A DNA stretch of 64,000 bases from Aerococcus agrisoli (GCF_003797145.1 NZ_RKMG01000006.1:1-64000); one strand, 5' to 3'. Shown: positions 7,604 to 17,430, counted from the first letter of the stretch. The notes: generated by a model from the letters alone, not told the origin. A program made the numbers and translations.

Positions 7604-9010
7604 ATGGATATTGTAACCTTAGCCCGGTTTCAATTTGGAATGACAACAATCTTTCACTTCTTTTTCGTGCCATTCTCTATCGGTACAGCCTTAGCTGTAG
7701 CCATTATGGAGACTACATACGTGGTAACGAAGAATGAAGCATATAAGAAAATGGCTAAATTTTGGGGGAATATTTTCCTACTAAGTTTTGCTGTTGGTGT
7801 TGTTACAGGTATTATTCAAGAATTCCAATTTGGGATGAACTGGTCTGACTATTCACGCTTTGTTGGTGACATCTTCGGTGCACCGTTAGCGATTGAAGCC
7901 TTGTTAGCGTTCTTCATGGAATCAACATTCCTAGGTTTATGGATGTTTACTTGGAATAAAGTAAGCCCTAAATTGCATGCGGTATTTTTCTGGTTAGTAT
8001 TTTTAGGTTCCATGTTCTCTGCATTCTGGATTTTGGCAGCCAATGCCTTTATGCAACATCCAGTTGGTTACGAAATTGTCGATGGCCACGCAGTCATGAA
8101 CGATTTCAGCGCTTTAGTCACAAACCCACAATTGTGGTATGAGTTCACACACGTTATCGCAGCTGCAATTACCATGGGTGGTATTGTTGTTGCCGGACTA
8201 TCTGCATACCGTTTGATCAAAACAAACAAAGACTTCGATTTCTTCAAGAAATCAATGAAACTTGGTTTGGTGATTTCATTAGTAGGTTCCATCGCCGTTA
8301 TGGGTGCTGGTGACTTCCAAATGAAGGCCTTAGTTGAAGATCAAAAAATGAAATTCGCGGCAATGGAAGGTATCTATGAAGATACAACTGACCCTGCGCC
8401 ATGGACTTTAATTGCATGGGCCGATGAACAAGAAGGAAAACGTATTTTCGGAATTGAAATTCCATATATGTTATCAATCTTGTCTTATAACTCACTTGAA
8501 GGTTCTGTACAAGGTATGGACTCTATTCAAGAAGAAATGGTGGCAGAATATGGTGAGGATAACTACTATCCACCAGTAAACTTATTATTCTGGTCTTTCC
8601 GTATCATGGCAGGTTTCGGTACCCTAATGTTAGGTGTATCTGTACTTGGTTTATGGTTGTCACGTGAAAAAAATCCATTGCTATTTAAACACAAATGGAT
8701 GTTATGGATTGTTGCACTAACAACAGTAACGCCATTTATAGCCAACTCAGCGGGTTGGATTATCACTGAAATGGGTCGTCAACCTTGGACTGTTTATGGT
8801 TTGTTTAAAACAGAAGACTCTATTTCACCAAACGTAACAGTTGCTTCTTTATTAACATCAAATATCGTTTACTTCATCTTATTTGCAGGCTTGGGTGCTG
8901 TAATGGTTTACCTAGTCCTACGTGAAATGGACAAAGGTCCTAACTACATCGAAGAACATGCAATCGAAGATGATAATGTAGACCCATTTGCGAAGGAGGC
9001 TTTTGAATAA
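7604..9010 (+). CDS. cydA: Cytochrome bd ubiquinol/menaquinol oxidase subunit I
   Basis: CydA carries the quinol site and the three haems of cytochrome bd, which oxidises (demethyl)menaquinol and reduces oxygen to water at the membrane. Visible ligands are His18 (FHFFFVPF, high-spin b595), His183 (EFTHV) and Met335 (SFRIMAG) for b558. The quinol-site motif EMGRQPW is also present. At 468 residues it is the short-Q-loop form usual in Firmicutes. The GGAGG site sits seven or eight bases before the ATG. It is the first gene of a tightly packed cydABDC operon; its stop overlaps the cydB start (TAATG). Confidence 0.97.
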   Translation: MDIVTLARFQFGMTTIFHFFFVPFSIGTALAVAIMETTYVVTKNEAYKKMAKFWGNIFLLSFAVGVVTGIIQEFQFGMNWSDYSRFVGDIFGAPLAIEALLAFFMESTFLGLWMFTWNKVSPKLHAVFFWLVFLGSMFSAFWILAANAFMQHPVGYEIVDGHAVMNDFSALVTNPQLWYEFTHVIAAAITMGGIVVAGLSAYRLIKTNKDFDFFKKSMKLGLVISLVGSIAVMGAGDFQMKALVEDQKMKFAAMEGIYEDTTDPAPWTLIAWADEQEGKRIFGIEIPYMLSILSYNSLEGSVQGMDSIQEEMVAEYGEDNYYPPVNLLFWSFRIMAGFGTLMLGVSVLGLWLSREKNPLLFKHKWMLWIVALTTVTPFIANSAGWIITEMGRQPWTVYGLFKTEDSISPNVTVASLLTSNIVYFILFAGLGAVMVYLVLREMDKGPNYIEEHAIEDDNVDPFAKEAFE

Positions 9011-10035
9011 TGTCTGATTTACAGTTATTTTGGTTTATCTTAATCGGCGTTTTATTCGCAGGCTTCTTCTTCCTTGAAGGTTTCGACTTCGGGGTAGGTA
9101 TGGCTGTTCAAACCATTACCAATAACGAAGAAGAAAAAGATCAAATCGTAGAAACCATCGGACCTGTTTGGGACGGTAACGAAGTGTGGTTAATCACTGC
9201 TGGTGGTGCCATGTTCGCATCATTCCCAATGTGGTATGCAACCTTATTCTCAGGTTACTACTTATTACTATTATTAGTCTTAGTCGGTTTAATCATTCGT
9301 GGGGTATCATTTGAGTTCCGTGAAAAAATGCCAGCTGACAAGAAGAACATCTGGAACTGGACTTTAACAATCGGTTCATTCATGGTGCCATTCTTCTTTG
9401 GTGTTATCTTTGTCTCAATGATTCAAGGGATGCCATTAGACGCTGAAGGTAACATTTTCGCTAGCTTTACTGACTACATCAATGTCTTTTCTATTGTAGG
9501 TGGTATCGCAGTCGTATTACTTTCATTCTTACACGGTATGAACTACATTTCCTTGAAGACAACTGGCCCAATTCGCTACCGTGCGAAAAACTACGCTATG
9601 TTTGCTTACTGGGTGTTATATGTTGGTTTAATCCTATTCGCAATTTTACTATTCTTCCAAACAAACTTCTTTGAAACACATCCTGTGTCAACAATTAGCT
9701 TGTTAGTTGTAATGGTTGTATTGACTGTTGTTGCCCACTACGGTGTCGCAACCAACAAAGAAATGCTTGCATTCTTGGCAAGTGGGTTTACCTTAATTGC
9801 CTTAGTTGCTTTGATTTTCTCAGGCATCTTCCCATACGTCATGATTTCTTCTGGTGATCCTGCCAACTCTATGTTGATTGCAGAAGCATCATCAAGTCCA
9901 TATACTTTGTCATTAATGACAAAATTGTCACTAGGTCTATTACCATTCGTATTGGCTTACTTTAGCTACTCATACTGGGTATTCCGTAAACGTATTAAAC
10001 ATACAGATGTTGAAGGCGCAACGGAGGGTTATTAA
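9010..10035 (+). CDS. cydB: Cytochrome bd oxidase subunit II
   Basis: This 341-residue, eight- to nine-helix partner of CydA has the family start LQLFWFILIGVLFAGFFFLEGFDFGVGM and the GPVWDGNEVWLITAGGAMFASFP block. It forms the heterodimeric oxidase with CydA. Start and stop codons overlap those of both neighbours by one base, indicating translational coupling across the operon. Confidence 0.97.
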   Translation: MSDLQLFWFILIGVLFAGFFFLEGFDFGVGMAVQTITNNEEEKDQIVETIGPVWDGNEVWLITAGGAMFASFPMWYATLFSGYYLLLLLVLVGLIIRGVSFEFREKMPADKKNIWNWTLTIGSFMVPFFFGVIFVSMIQGMPLDAEGNIFASFTDYINVFSIVGGIAVVLLSFLHGMNYISLKTTGPIRYRAKNYAMFAYWVLYVGLILFAILLFFQTNFFETHPVSTISLLVVMVVLTVVAHYGVATNKEMLAFLASGFTLIALVALIFSGIFPYVMISSGDPANSMLIAEASSSPYTLSLMTKLSLGLLPFVLAYFSYSYWVFRKRIKHTDVEGATEGY

Positions 10036-11768
10036 TGCTTGATAAGGAACTTTTTAAGCTTCCAGGCATCAAGCAAATCATGATATTGCTTGCAGGACTT
10101 GCGTTCCTGCAAGCTCTATTTATAAATATACAAGCTTGGTCCCTAGTGAAGGCAATTTCAGGTCTATGGCATGGCCAAAGTCTGGATGCGCAAATTCCCT
10201 GGATCATTACTTTTTTCATCGTTTTCGTATTGAAACAAGTGGTCCAATACTACCGAGATCAAAAATTAGATACCTTTGCCTATGACCGGTCACAAGAAAT
10301 CCGTGAAGCATTATTAGAAAAAGTCTTCAGATTAGGACCGCAAGTCGTGCAAAAATATGGTACCGGTAACGTTACAACCATGACCCTTGATGGGATTAAT
10401 CAGGTTGAAAACTACTTAAAACTAATTCTGGCCAAAGTCGTGAATATGATGATTGTGCCATGGATTATCTTACTAGTACTCCTTTACCTAGACCTATCAT
10501 CAGGTCTTATTTTATTTTCAATCTATCCATTGATCATTCTCTTTATGATCATTCTTGGATTTGCAGCCCAAGCCAAAGCTGACCGTCAATATGCCTCATA
10601 TCAATTGTTATCTAACCATTTCATTGATTCCTTGCGTGGTATTGACACCTTAAAACTATTCGGTATGAGTAAAATCTACGGAAATAGTATTTTTAAAACC
10701 AGCGAACGCTTCCGTAGAGCAACCGTGGATACCTTGAAAATTGCCATTTTATCAACCTTCGCCTTAGACTTCTTCACCACCTTGTCGATTGCCATCGTGG
10801 CAGTTTTACTAGGGGTTCGCCTAATCAACGGTGAAGCAGAACTATTCCCAGCCTTGACCGTATTAACCTTGGCGCCGGACTACTTCTTGCCTATCCGTGA
10901 TTTCGCTAGCGATTATCACGCGACTTTAGACGGTAAGAACGCCATGACGGCCATCATGACCATCTTAAATCAAGATGAACTGGAAGAAGGGCAAACGCCG
11001 ATTCAAAACTGGAACGAGACCAGCAGTCTATATTTAGACCAAGTCGACTTCAGTTACGACGTTGAAGAAGAAAAATTGGCGCTGAACCAAGTCAATATCG
11101 CAGCGACTGGCTTCCAAAAAATCGGTTTGATTGGGATGTCAGGTTCAGGGAAATCAACCCTGATCAACATGTTGAGTGGTTTTACCAAACCCGACCAAGG
11201 CAGTATCACTGTTGACGGGCAAACGGTTGACCACCTCTTCCAAAGCGATTGGCAAGAACAAATTATCTATATTCCGCAATCGCCATATATTTTCCAATTA
11301 TCCTTGCGTGATAATATTCGTTTTTATGCGAAAAACGCTAGCGACGCTCAAGTGCAAGAAGCTGTGGTTGTGGTAGGTCTAGAAGATCTGGTTAGCCAAC
11401 TACCCGACGGATTGGATACCATCCTCGGTGATGGGGGACGGTCATTAAGTGGGGGCCAGGCCCAACGTATCGCTTTGGCGCGTGCGTTCTTGGACAAATC
11501 ACGACGGATTCTCTTGTTTGATGAGCCGACCGCCCATTTGGACATTGAAACCGAAATTGAGCTGAAAGAACGGATGTTACCATTAATGGAAGATCGTCTT
11601 GTGATTTTCGCTACCCACCGGATGCATTGGATGGAAAATATGGACCAAATTTATGTGATGGACCAAGGGCAAATCGTAGCGTCAGGTACTTTAGATGACT
11701 TGATTGCCGACACTAATGGGCCATTTATGACATTAGCACAAGGAATGCGGGGTGATTTGCATGCCTAA
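10035..11768 (+). CDS. cydD: CydD-type thiol-reductant ABC exporter subunit
   Basis: This 577-residue fused membrane/ATPase half-transporter has six helices in the first 300 residues. The nucleotide-binding domain has Walker A GMSGSGKST, signature LSGGQAQR and Walker B ILLFDEPTAHLD. With its partner it exports glutathione/cysteine in E. coli and is needed for cytochrome bd assembly. The N-terminus (LPGIKQIMILLAGLAFLQALFINIQAW) matches the CydD subfamily; in Bacillus the same position is called cydC, so the names are swapped between species. Confidence 0.92.
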   Translation: MLDKELFKLPGIKQIMILLAGLAFLQALFINIQAWSLVKAISGLWHGQSLDAQIPWIITFFIVFVLKQVVQYYRDQKLDTFAYDRSQEIREALLEKVFRLGPQVVQKYGTGNVTTMTLDGINQVENYLKLILAKVVNMMIVPWIILLVLLYLDLSSGLILFSIYPLIILFMIILGFAAQAKADRQYASYQLLSNHFIDSLRGIDTLKLFGMSKIYGNSIFKTSERFRRATVDTLKIAILSTFALDFFTTLSIAIVAVLLGVRLINGEAELFPALTVLTLAPDYFLPIRDFASDYHATLDGKNAMTAIMTILNQDELEEGQTPIQNWNETSSLYLDQVDFSYDVEEEKLALNQVNIAATGFQKIGLIGMSGSGKSTLINMLSGFTKPDQGSITVDGQTVDHLFQSDWQEQIIYIPQSPYIFQLSLRDNIRFYAKNASDAQVQEAVVVVGLEDLVSQLPDGLDTILGDGGRSLSGGQAQRIALARAFLDKSRRILLFDEPTAHLDIETEIELKERMLPLMEDRLVIFATHRMHWMENMDQIYVMDQGQIVASGTLDDLIADTNGPFMTLAQGMRGDLHA

Positions 11769-13518
11769 TATCAAAATATTAGAAGTTTTCAAAAATGATA
11801 CTTGGGTGAAGCCTTTTTTTACCAAGTATAAGACAACCCTATTCTGGGCCTTGTTCTTAGGCTTCATGACCCTTTTCTCTGCAACAGCCTTGATGTTTGT
11901 GTCGGGTTATTTGATTAGTCGCTCAGCATCAAATCCCTATAATATCTTGGAAGTCTATGTGCCAGTAGTGCTGACACGTGCCTTTGGGATTGCGAGACCT
12001 TCATTCAATTATGCAGAACGATTAGTGAGTCACAACTGGGTCTTGAAAATGACATCCCGCTTACGATTAAAACTGTATGAAGTGATGGAATCAGATGCCA
12101 TTTTCTTCAAACGCCATTACCGTACAGGGGATATCCTAGGGCTATTGGCAGAAGATATTAACTATATTCAAAACTTGTACTTACGAACAATCTTCCCAAC
12201 GATTATTGCTTGGCTGTTATATGCCTTTGTCATCATTGGTTTGGGTTTCTTCTCTTGGACCTTTGCCTTAGTCATGCTCTTTTTATTAGGGGTTGAAGTT
12301 GTGGTAGTGCCATACTGGTCTGTTGTCATTAATGGGGCACGAAGAGAACGCCAGAAAGCCATCCGTAACGATTTATACAATCGCCTAACGGATAATATTC
12401 TAGGTGTTTCTGACTGGATTTTCAGTCGTCAAGGTGCGGAATACGTGACCTTACATGAGGAAACCGAGAAGGAATGGCGCCAGGTCAATGAAAAGATGAA
12501 TGCGGAAAACCGCAAACGTGATTTTATCGTGCAAGTGCTCTTCGGTGTGATTGCAGTGCTGACACTAATCTGGGCTAGCCAACGATTTGTAGGTGTTGAA
12601 GGTGATGATGCCAACTGGATTGCAGCCTTTGTCTTGGCTGTTTTCCCACTAGCAGATGCCTTCACACCATTATCTGATGCTGCTGAAGAAACCAATACCT
12701 ATGGCGATTCTATCGTCCGTTTGAATAGCTTGGAAAGTAAACCACAAGTAACACCAACAGACCAGGTCTTAGAAGGGCCAATAACGATTGACATCAAGGA
12801 CCTAACTTATACCTATGATGCGGCAGCAGGACCCGTCCTAGACCACTTAAATTTAACCTTTAAAGCCGGCGAGAAAATAGCTGTACTTGGTCGAAGTGGC
12901 TCAGGTAAGTCAACCCTACTGAATCTTTTACGCGGGGATTTAAGCCCTCAATCTGGAGCCATTGAAATGAATGGCATTCCAGTGACACAATTTGGCGATG
13001 ATATTGCCAAATACATTGGTGTGTTACAACAAACGCCATATCTTTTCCATACGAGTATTTTGAACAATTTACATATTGGTAACCAAGATGCTACGGAAGA
13101 GGAAGCCTGGGACGCCTTAGAACGCGTTGGATTAAAGGATTTAGTAGCGGCCCTACCGGAAGGATTAGAAACCATGATTGACGAAGCCGGCTTGCGTTTT
13201 TCCGGTGGTGAACGCCATCGTTTAGCACTGGCGCGATTGATTTTGCAAGATGCACCAATTATTTTGCTGGATGAGCCAACTGTTGGACTAGACCCAATCA
13301 CGGAACAAGCCTTGATTCAAACTTTCTTCTCGACTTTATCCGACAAGACCATCATTTGGGTAACCCACCATTTACAAGGTGTCCAAATGGCTGACCGTGT
13401 GATTTTTATTGAAGACGGTCACTTGACCATGTCAGGTAATCCAGAAGCATTAGCGGCAACCAATGATCATTATCAAAAACTGATGACCATCGATGCAGGA
13501 GCCTTTTTGGATCGATAA
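11761..13518 (+). CDS. cydC: CydC-type thiol-reductant ABC exporter subunit
   Basis: This is the second half of the CydDC exporter, about 585 residues. Typical CydC features are the membrane block MFVSGYLISRSASNPYNIL and RAFGIARPSFNYAERLVSHNW, with Walker A GRSGSGKST, signature FSGGERHR and Walker B IILLDEPTVGLD. I prefer the ATG at 11761, six bases after GGGGTG, over the GTG at 11752 that lies within that ribosome site. The chosen start overlaps the cydD stop by eight bases. It is the last gene of the operon; a structured element follows it. Confidence 0.92.
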   Translation: MPNIKILEVFKNDTWVKPFFTKYKTTLFWALFLGFMTLFSATALMFVSGYLISRSASNPYNILEVYVPVVLTRAFGIARPSFNYAERLVSHNWVLKMTSRLRLKLYEVMESDAIFFKRHYRTGDILGLLAEDINYIQNLYLRTIFPTIIAWLLYAFVIIGLGFFSWTFALVMLFLLGVEVVVVPYWSVVINGARRERQKAIRNDLYNRLTDNILGVSDWIFSRQGAEYVTLHEETEKEWRQVNEKMNAENRKRDFIVQVLFGVIAVLTLIWASQRFVGVEGDDANWIAAFVLAVFPLADAFTPLSDAAEETNTYGDSIVRLNSLESKPQVTPTDQVLEGPITIDIKDLTYTYDAAAGPVLDHLNLTFKAGEKIAVLGRSGSGKSTLLNLLRGDLSPQSGAIEMNGIPVTQFGDDIAKYIGVLQQTPYLFHTSILNNLHIGNQDATEEEAWDALERVGLKDLVAALPEGLETMIDEAGLRFSGGERHRLALARLILQDAPIILLDEPTVGLDPITEQALIQTFFSTLSDKTIIWVTHHLQGVQMADRVIFIEDGHLTMSGNPEALAATNDHYQKLMTIDAGAFLDR

Positions 13519-13551
13519 TTTATAAAATCCTTTCAGTGTACGTTCCTTATG

Positions 13552-13653
13552 AGCCGTGGCACCCTCTGGAGCCAAGGTCTCCAGACTTGAAATTGAGCCA
13601 AGGTCTCGATTTCATGCTAATTCACGGCTAAAGGACTGCACTACCAGTCCTTT
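13552..13653. ncRNA. Candidate structured RNA with twin identical hairpin loops
   Basis: AGCCGTG (13552-13558) closes with CACGGCT (13623-13629). Inside are two hairpins, TCTGGAG/CTCCAGA and GAAATTGAG/CTCGATTTC, with different stems but the same seven-base loop CCAAGGT. A third hairpin AAAGGACTG/CAGTCCTTT (13630-13653) follows at once. Preserved loops on divergent stems suggest a functional RNA or protein-binding element. It lies between converging genes, so it could be a cyd 3' UTR, a separate RNA, or transcribed from the other strand. I do not recognise a named family. Confidence 0.45.
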
Positions 13654-13738
13654 AAGATGGTGAGAAACGGATTGCTTTCAAGGTTTTATTGTTAGAAAGA
13701 AAAATCCTTGTGAACGAAATTTATTTTAAAATAAACGA

Positions 13739-13768
13739 AAAAAACTAGGACGTCGTGTCCTAGTTTTT
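13739..13768. terminator. Bidirectional terminator between cydC and the polyprenyl synthase gene
   Basis: AAAAACTAGGAC pairs with GTCCTAGTTTTT around a short loop. A- and T-rich flanks allow termination in both directions. Confidence 0.8.
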
Positions 13769-13776
13769 ATGCGTCA

Positions 13777-14757
13777 TTAGTATGAGCGTTCCAATAATTC
13801 TTTGGTTACGCCTTGTAAGACTTTTTTGGCTTTGATGTCAGGCAATTGTGCGATAGCATCAAGGGCAGCATCAGTATAAGAGTTGGCGTAGGCTTTGGCT
13901 TTAGTGACGCCGTCATATTGATCGACTAATTGAGCAATCGTCTTGGCATCATCATCGGTGATGTGCTGTCTTTTTCCCAAAATAGGTGCGAAGGCTTCAG
14001 GTGCTTGTGCCTTTGCTAGAAGCAGTGGTAGGGTATAAATCCCTTGGGTTAAGTCTTCAAGGACTGGTTTTTTGAGGGTTTCAGTGTCTGAAACGTAATC
14101 TAAAATATCATCCAGTACTTGGAAGGCCATGCCGATGTTTTTCCCAATTGAACCAGCAAGCTTGGTGACGTCATCGCGAGTGCCGCCGAAATGGGCACCT
14201 TCCATGGCCGCTAGCCAGAAGAGTTCAGCTGTTTTTCCAGTAATATTCTCTAAATATTCTTCCACGGTTTCGGCTTGATCAAAGCGTTTATACATTTGGT
14301 TAAGCTCGCCGAGAAGGATGCGCTCCATGGTTTGCGCGTTGATATTTAGGTATTCGCGGTCATCAACGTTATCGATGATGAGGTCGAAGAATTGGGTAAA
14401 AAGGAAATCGCCCGTATAAACGGCCACATCTTTGCCGTACTGTGATTGAATCGTTACTTGGCCACGGCGCAAGGGTGAATCGTCAATCACGTCGTCATGG
14501 ATTAAGGTTGCCATGTGCAGGATTTCCAGTGATGCTGCGATATTGTTTAAACGGTCTTGGTCTTGTTTCGTTTTATCACCAAATTGGGTGAATAGTAAAA
14601 ACATGGCAGGACGTAACATTTTACCGCCAGATTTTGTTAGACTAAGTAGGGCTTCCTGAACGTCAGGATTTGACACTACCATATGGTCGCTCAAAATTTG
14701 GGTAACAGCTTTTAATTGTTTATGTAGTTTGGGATATTGGATCCAGTATTGTAACAT
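13777..14757 (-). CDS. Polyprenyl diphosphate synthase (quinone side chain)
   Basis: This trans-isoprenyl diphosphate synthase of about 326 residues has both aspartate-rich motifs: LIHDDVIDDSPLRRG (first) and FQVLDDILDYVSD (second), plus the GGKMLRPAMFLL substrate-binding segment. It extends allylic diphosphates into the long chain that MenA attaches to the naphthoquinone ring, so it probably corresponds to HepT/HepB-type menaquinone synthases. I choose the ATG at 14757, eight bases after AAAGGA; an upstream in-frame ATG at 14781 lacks such a site. It is divergent from menA with about 110 bases between. The chain length made cannot be read here. Confidence 0.88.
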   Translation of the reverse strand: MLQYWIQYPKLHKQLKAVTQILSDHMVVSNPDVQEALLSLTKSGGKMLRPAMFLLFTQFGDKTKQDQDRLNNIAASLEILHMATLIHDDVIDDSPLRRGQVTIQSQYGKDVAVYTGDFLFTQFFDLIIDNVDDREYLNINAQTMERILLGELNQMYKRFDQAETVEEYLENITGKTAELFWLAAMEGAHFGGTRDDVTKLAGSIGKNIGMAFQVLDDILDYVSDTETLKKPVLEDLTQGIYTLPLLLAKAQAPEAFAPILGKRQHITDDDAKTIAQLVDQYDGVTKAKAYANSYTDAALDAIAQLPDIKAKKVLQGVTKELLERSY

Positions 14758-14865
14758 TTGTTTATTCCTTTCAGGCATCAATCATATCCACTATTTTACA
14801 TGAAAAGCTTGTGATTTACTTGTTTTAGCTATAAAGATTTTTAGAAAAGAGGATGAAAAACAAAA

Positions 14866-15774
14866 ATGACGATTCCAATATTTTTAGAACTCGTTGAAAT
14901 GAAAGCCAAAACGGCGAGTATTTTCCCATTTTTCTTGGGAGTGTGTATTGCCTGGTATAACTTTGGCTCTATGCATACTGGCTACACCATAGCCTTCTTC
15001 ATCGCCATGTTTATCTTTAATATGGCTGTTGATATTTTAGACAACTACAACGACTACCGTCATGCGACAAGTGTTCATGACTACAAAGAAAAGACCAATA
15101 TTATCGGTCGCGAAAACCTAGATATCAACAAAATCTTTATTTTGATGGTATCAATGATTGTGGTTTCAGCGCTGATTGGTATTGTGTTAGCCTACTTTGT
15201 AGGTTGGCCACTATTGGTTATGGGTTTGTATTGTTATTTAGTAGGTATCTTCTATTCATCAGGTCCACGTCCTTTGTCTAGTTTACCAGTAGGGGAATTC
15301 TTCTCTGGATCTACCATGGGTTTTATGATCACTTTGATTAGTGTATACTTAAATACTTTTGATACAGAACCTTTTACTTTGACCATTATTTTTGACGTAT
15401 TTATCGTTTCTTTACCGGTGTCACTATGGATTGCCAACTTGATGTTAGCCAATAATACCAGTGATTTAGAGGAAGACGAGTTAAATGAAAGATACACGAT
15501 TGTACATTACTTAACTAAGTCTGGTGCATTGAAATTATTTGTGACAAATAATGTGATCGCATTCATTTCGGTGGTTATCGCTGTTTTGATGGGCTTAGCG
15601 CCATGGACAATGTTGTTCACATTTTTAGTTTTTCCATATATTTGGAAACAACAGGATATGTTTTTACAAAAACAGGTGAAAAGTGTAACATTTATATGTG
15701 CAGTTAAAATTCTAGCAGTAGGATCTTTAGCGCAAGTGGTTACTTATTTCATCGGTTTGTTTATTGCGATGTAG
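14866..15774 (+). CDS. menA: 1,4-dihydroxy-2-naphthoate prenyltransferase (MenA, UbiA family)
   Basis: This 302-residue integral membrane prenyltransferase has about eight helices. The Asp-rich first motif appears as DILDNYNDYRHA, with the family-typical start FLELVEMKAKTASIFPFFLGVCIAWYNFG. It joins 1,4-dihydroxy-2-naphthoate to a polyprenyl chain, giving demethylmenaquinone for cytochrome bd. Its neighbours (divergent polyprenyl synthase, downstream NDH-2) fit this role exactly. No gene for making the naphthoate ring is in the window. The ribosome site is GAGGATG-like, about ten bases upstream. Confidence 0.9.
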   Translation: MTIPIFLELVEMKAKTASIFPFFLGVCIAWYNFGSMHTGYTIAFFIAMFIFNMAVDILDNYNDYRHATSVHDYKEKTNIIGRENLDINKIFILMVSMIVVSALIGIVLAYFVGWPLLVMGLYCYLVGIFYSSGPRPLSSLPVGEFFSGSTMGFMITLISVYLNTFDTEPFTLTIIFDVFIVSLPVSLWIANLMLANNTSDLEEDELNERYTIVHYLTKSGALKLFVTNNVIAFISVVIAVLMGLAPWTMLFTFLVFPYIWKQQDMFLQKQVKSVTFICAVKILAVGSLAQVVTYFIGLFIAM

Positions 15775-15811
15775 TAAGAAAAAAGAAAGATAAAAGGAGA
15801 GCGTATTAACA

Positions 15812-17020
15812 ATGAATGAAGTCGTAATTTTAGGGGCAGGCTATGCGGGGCTTAGAGCGTTAAAAAAATTACAAGGAAACAATGGGGATTTCCATATCAC
15901 TTTAGTTGATAAAAATCCATACCACTTTGAAGCGACAGATCTACACGAGGTAGCAGCAGGTACTCAACCTCGTGAAAAAATTACATATGAAATTGAAGCA
16001 GTAGTTAACCCTAAGAAAACTACCTTCAAACAAGCAGAAGTTGCGAAAATCGATCGTGAAAATTCTCAAGTTATCTTCACAGATGGCTCAAGTTTACACT
16101 ACGACTACGTAATCGTTGCTTTAGGTTTCGAATCTGAATCATTCGGTATCGAAGGTGTTGAAGAATTCGCAATGGAAATGGTATCTGTTGATTCAGCAGA
16201 AAACATCAACAAACATATCCATGCTAAAATGGCTGAATACCGTACAACTCAAGATCCAAACGCTTTGAAAATCGTTGTTTGTGGTGCAGGTTTCACCGGT
16301 GTTGAATTATTAGGTGCCCTTGTAGAAGGTCGCGATGAATTCGCAGAAGAAGCAGGCGTATCAGCAGATCAAATCGAAATCTACTGTATCGAAGCTGTAA
16401 CTCGTTTATTACCAATGTTCGACGAAAAATTATCTGAATGGGGTATCAACCACTTGAAAAACTGGGGCGTACAACTTTTAACGGGTAAACCAATCAAAGC
16501 AATCAAAGAAGGCGCAGTTGTATATCAAGACAACGCTGAAACTGGTGAAACAGCTGAACTTGAAGCAGGTACAATCATCTGGACAACAGGTGTATCTGGT
16601 TCACACGTAATCACTGATTCAGGCTACGAAGCTCGTCGTAACCGTGTAAGTGTTAACGCTGATTTACGTGACCCAGAATACGACAACGTATACGTAATCG
16701 GTGACGTTTCTGCAGTTATGGACCGAGAATCTAACCGTCCATGGCCAACAACAGCTCAAATCGCTACTAAAATGGGTGAATTTGCAGCGAAAAACCTTGT
16801 GAAACAAATGAATGGTCAGGCTACTGAAAACTTTAGCTTCAAATCATTAGGTTCAGTTGCCTCAATCGGTAACACACATGCCTTTGGTTTAGTATTCGAC
16901 AAACCAGTTAAAGGTTACCCAGCATCATTCATCAAAAAATCTATCATGGATAAATCATTACTTGAAACAGGTGGCGTGAAACAAATGATCTCTAAAGGTC
17001 GTTGGGATTTATACCACTAG
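15812..17020 (+). CDS. ndh: Type II NADH dehydrogenase (NDH-2)
   Basis: This 402-residue peripheral flavoprotein passes electrons from NADH to (demethyl)menaquinone without pumping protons. The FAD-binding Rossmann motif VVILGAGYAGLRAL is at the N-terminus, a second dinucleotide motif IVVCGAGFTGVELLG sits near 155, and a late FAD contact appears as VYVIGDVSAV. It lies 38 bases after menA with its own AAAGGAGAG site and no terminator, so the two are co-transcribed. Together with cydAB it gives a complete minimal respiratory chain. Confidence 0.93.
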   Translation: MNEVVILGAGYAGLRALKKLQGNNGDFHITLVDKNPYHFEATDLHEVAAGTQPREKITYEIEAVVNPKKTTFKQAEVAKIDRENSQVIFTDGSSLHYDYVIVALGFESESFGIEGVEEFAMEMVSVDSAENINKHIHAKMAEYRTTQDPNALKIVVCGAGFTGVELLGALVEGRDEFAEEAGVSADQIEIYCIEAVTRLLPMFDEKLSEWGINHLKNWGVQLLTGKPIKAIKEGAVVYQDNAETGETAELEAGTIIWTTGVSGSHVITDSGYEARRNRVSVNADLRDPEYDNVYVIGDVSAVMDRESNRPWPTTAQIATKMGEFAAKNLVKQMNGQATENFSFKSLGSVASIGNTHAFGLVFDKPVKGYPASFIKKSIMDKSLLETGGVKQMISKGRWDLYH

Positions 17021-17085
17021 AGACTAGTGTGCGATGGAAAGCTGTTTGATTTAACGGTTTGAAGACGCAAATGATTATCAAGTTG

Positions 17086-17119
17086 AAAAGAGTTGACGCT
17101 TCGGCGTGGGCTCTTTTTT
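17086..17119 (+). terminator. Terminator of menA-ndh
   Basis: AAAAGAG pairs with CTCTTTT and an inner CGC-ttcg-GCG tetraloop hairpin caps it, followed by T residues. Confidence 0.7.
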
Positions 17120-17219
17120 GTATTGGGGGGATATTGTTATGGTGGTGCGGATGACTGGTTAGTGGAATTTGGTTCCAATTGAGTTATTTTATATGTATTT
17201 GGATAAAAATACGATATTT

Positions 17220-17430
17220 GATTTATGTATGTAGATATAAGCGAAAAATGGACACATTGAGGGGCTGTTATAACCTTTATGAGAAAAAAGGCTCTTATAA
17301 GGCCTGGTTTGCGCCACCTTAAAAAAAGGGGTATAACGGCCCTCTGTATGAACCAAATTTTCTCATTTTTGATAGAATCACTGCCTGATGTGTCCAATTA
17401 AGATATATTATAATAAGAATAAATGCAATC
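17220..17430. repeat. Interspersed palindromic repeat, copy B
   Basis: Same plan as copy A. The ends are GATT...AATC. GGACACAT (near 17251) pairs with ATGTGTCC near the right end. GGGCTGTTATA (from 17262) pairs with TATAACGGCCC (to 17342), including one G-U pair. The flank to 17689 is AT-rich and holds the promoter region of the flavin reductase gene but no gene I can support. Confidence 0.75.

Noticed and set aside
17137..17397. Minus-strand open frame across repeat copy B
   Set aside because: It falls wholly on the palindromic repeat and its flank; similar frames in other copies have unrelated sequence, so it is a by-product of the repeat.
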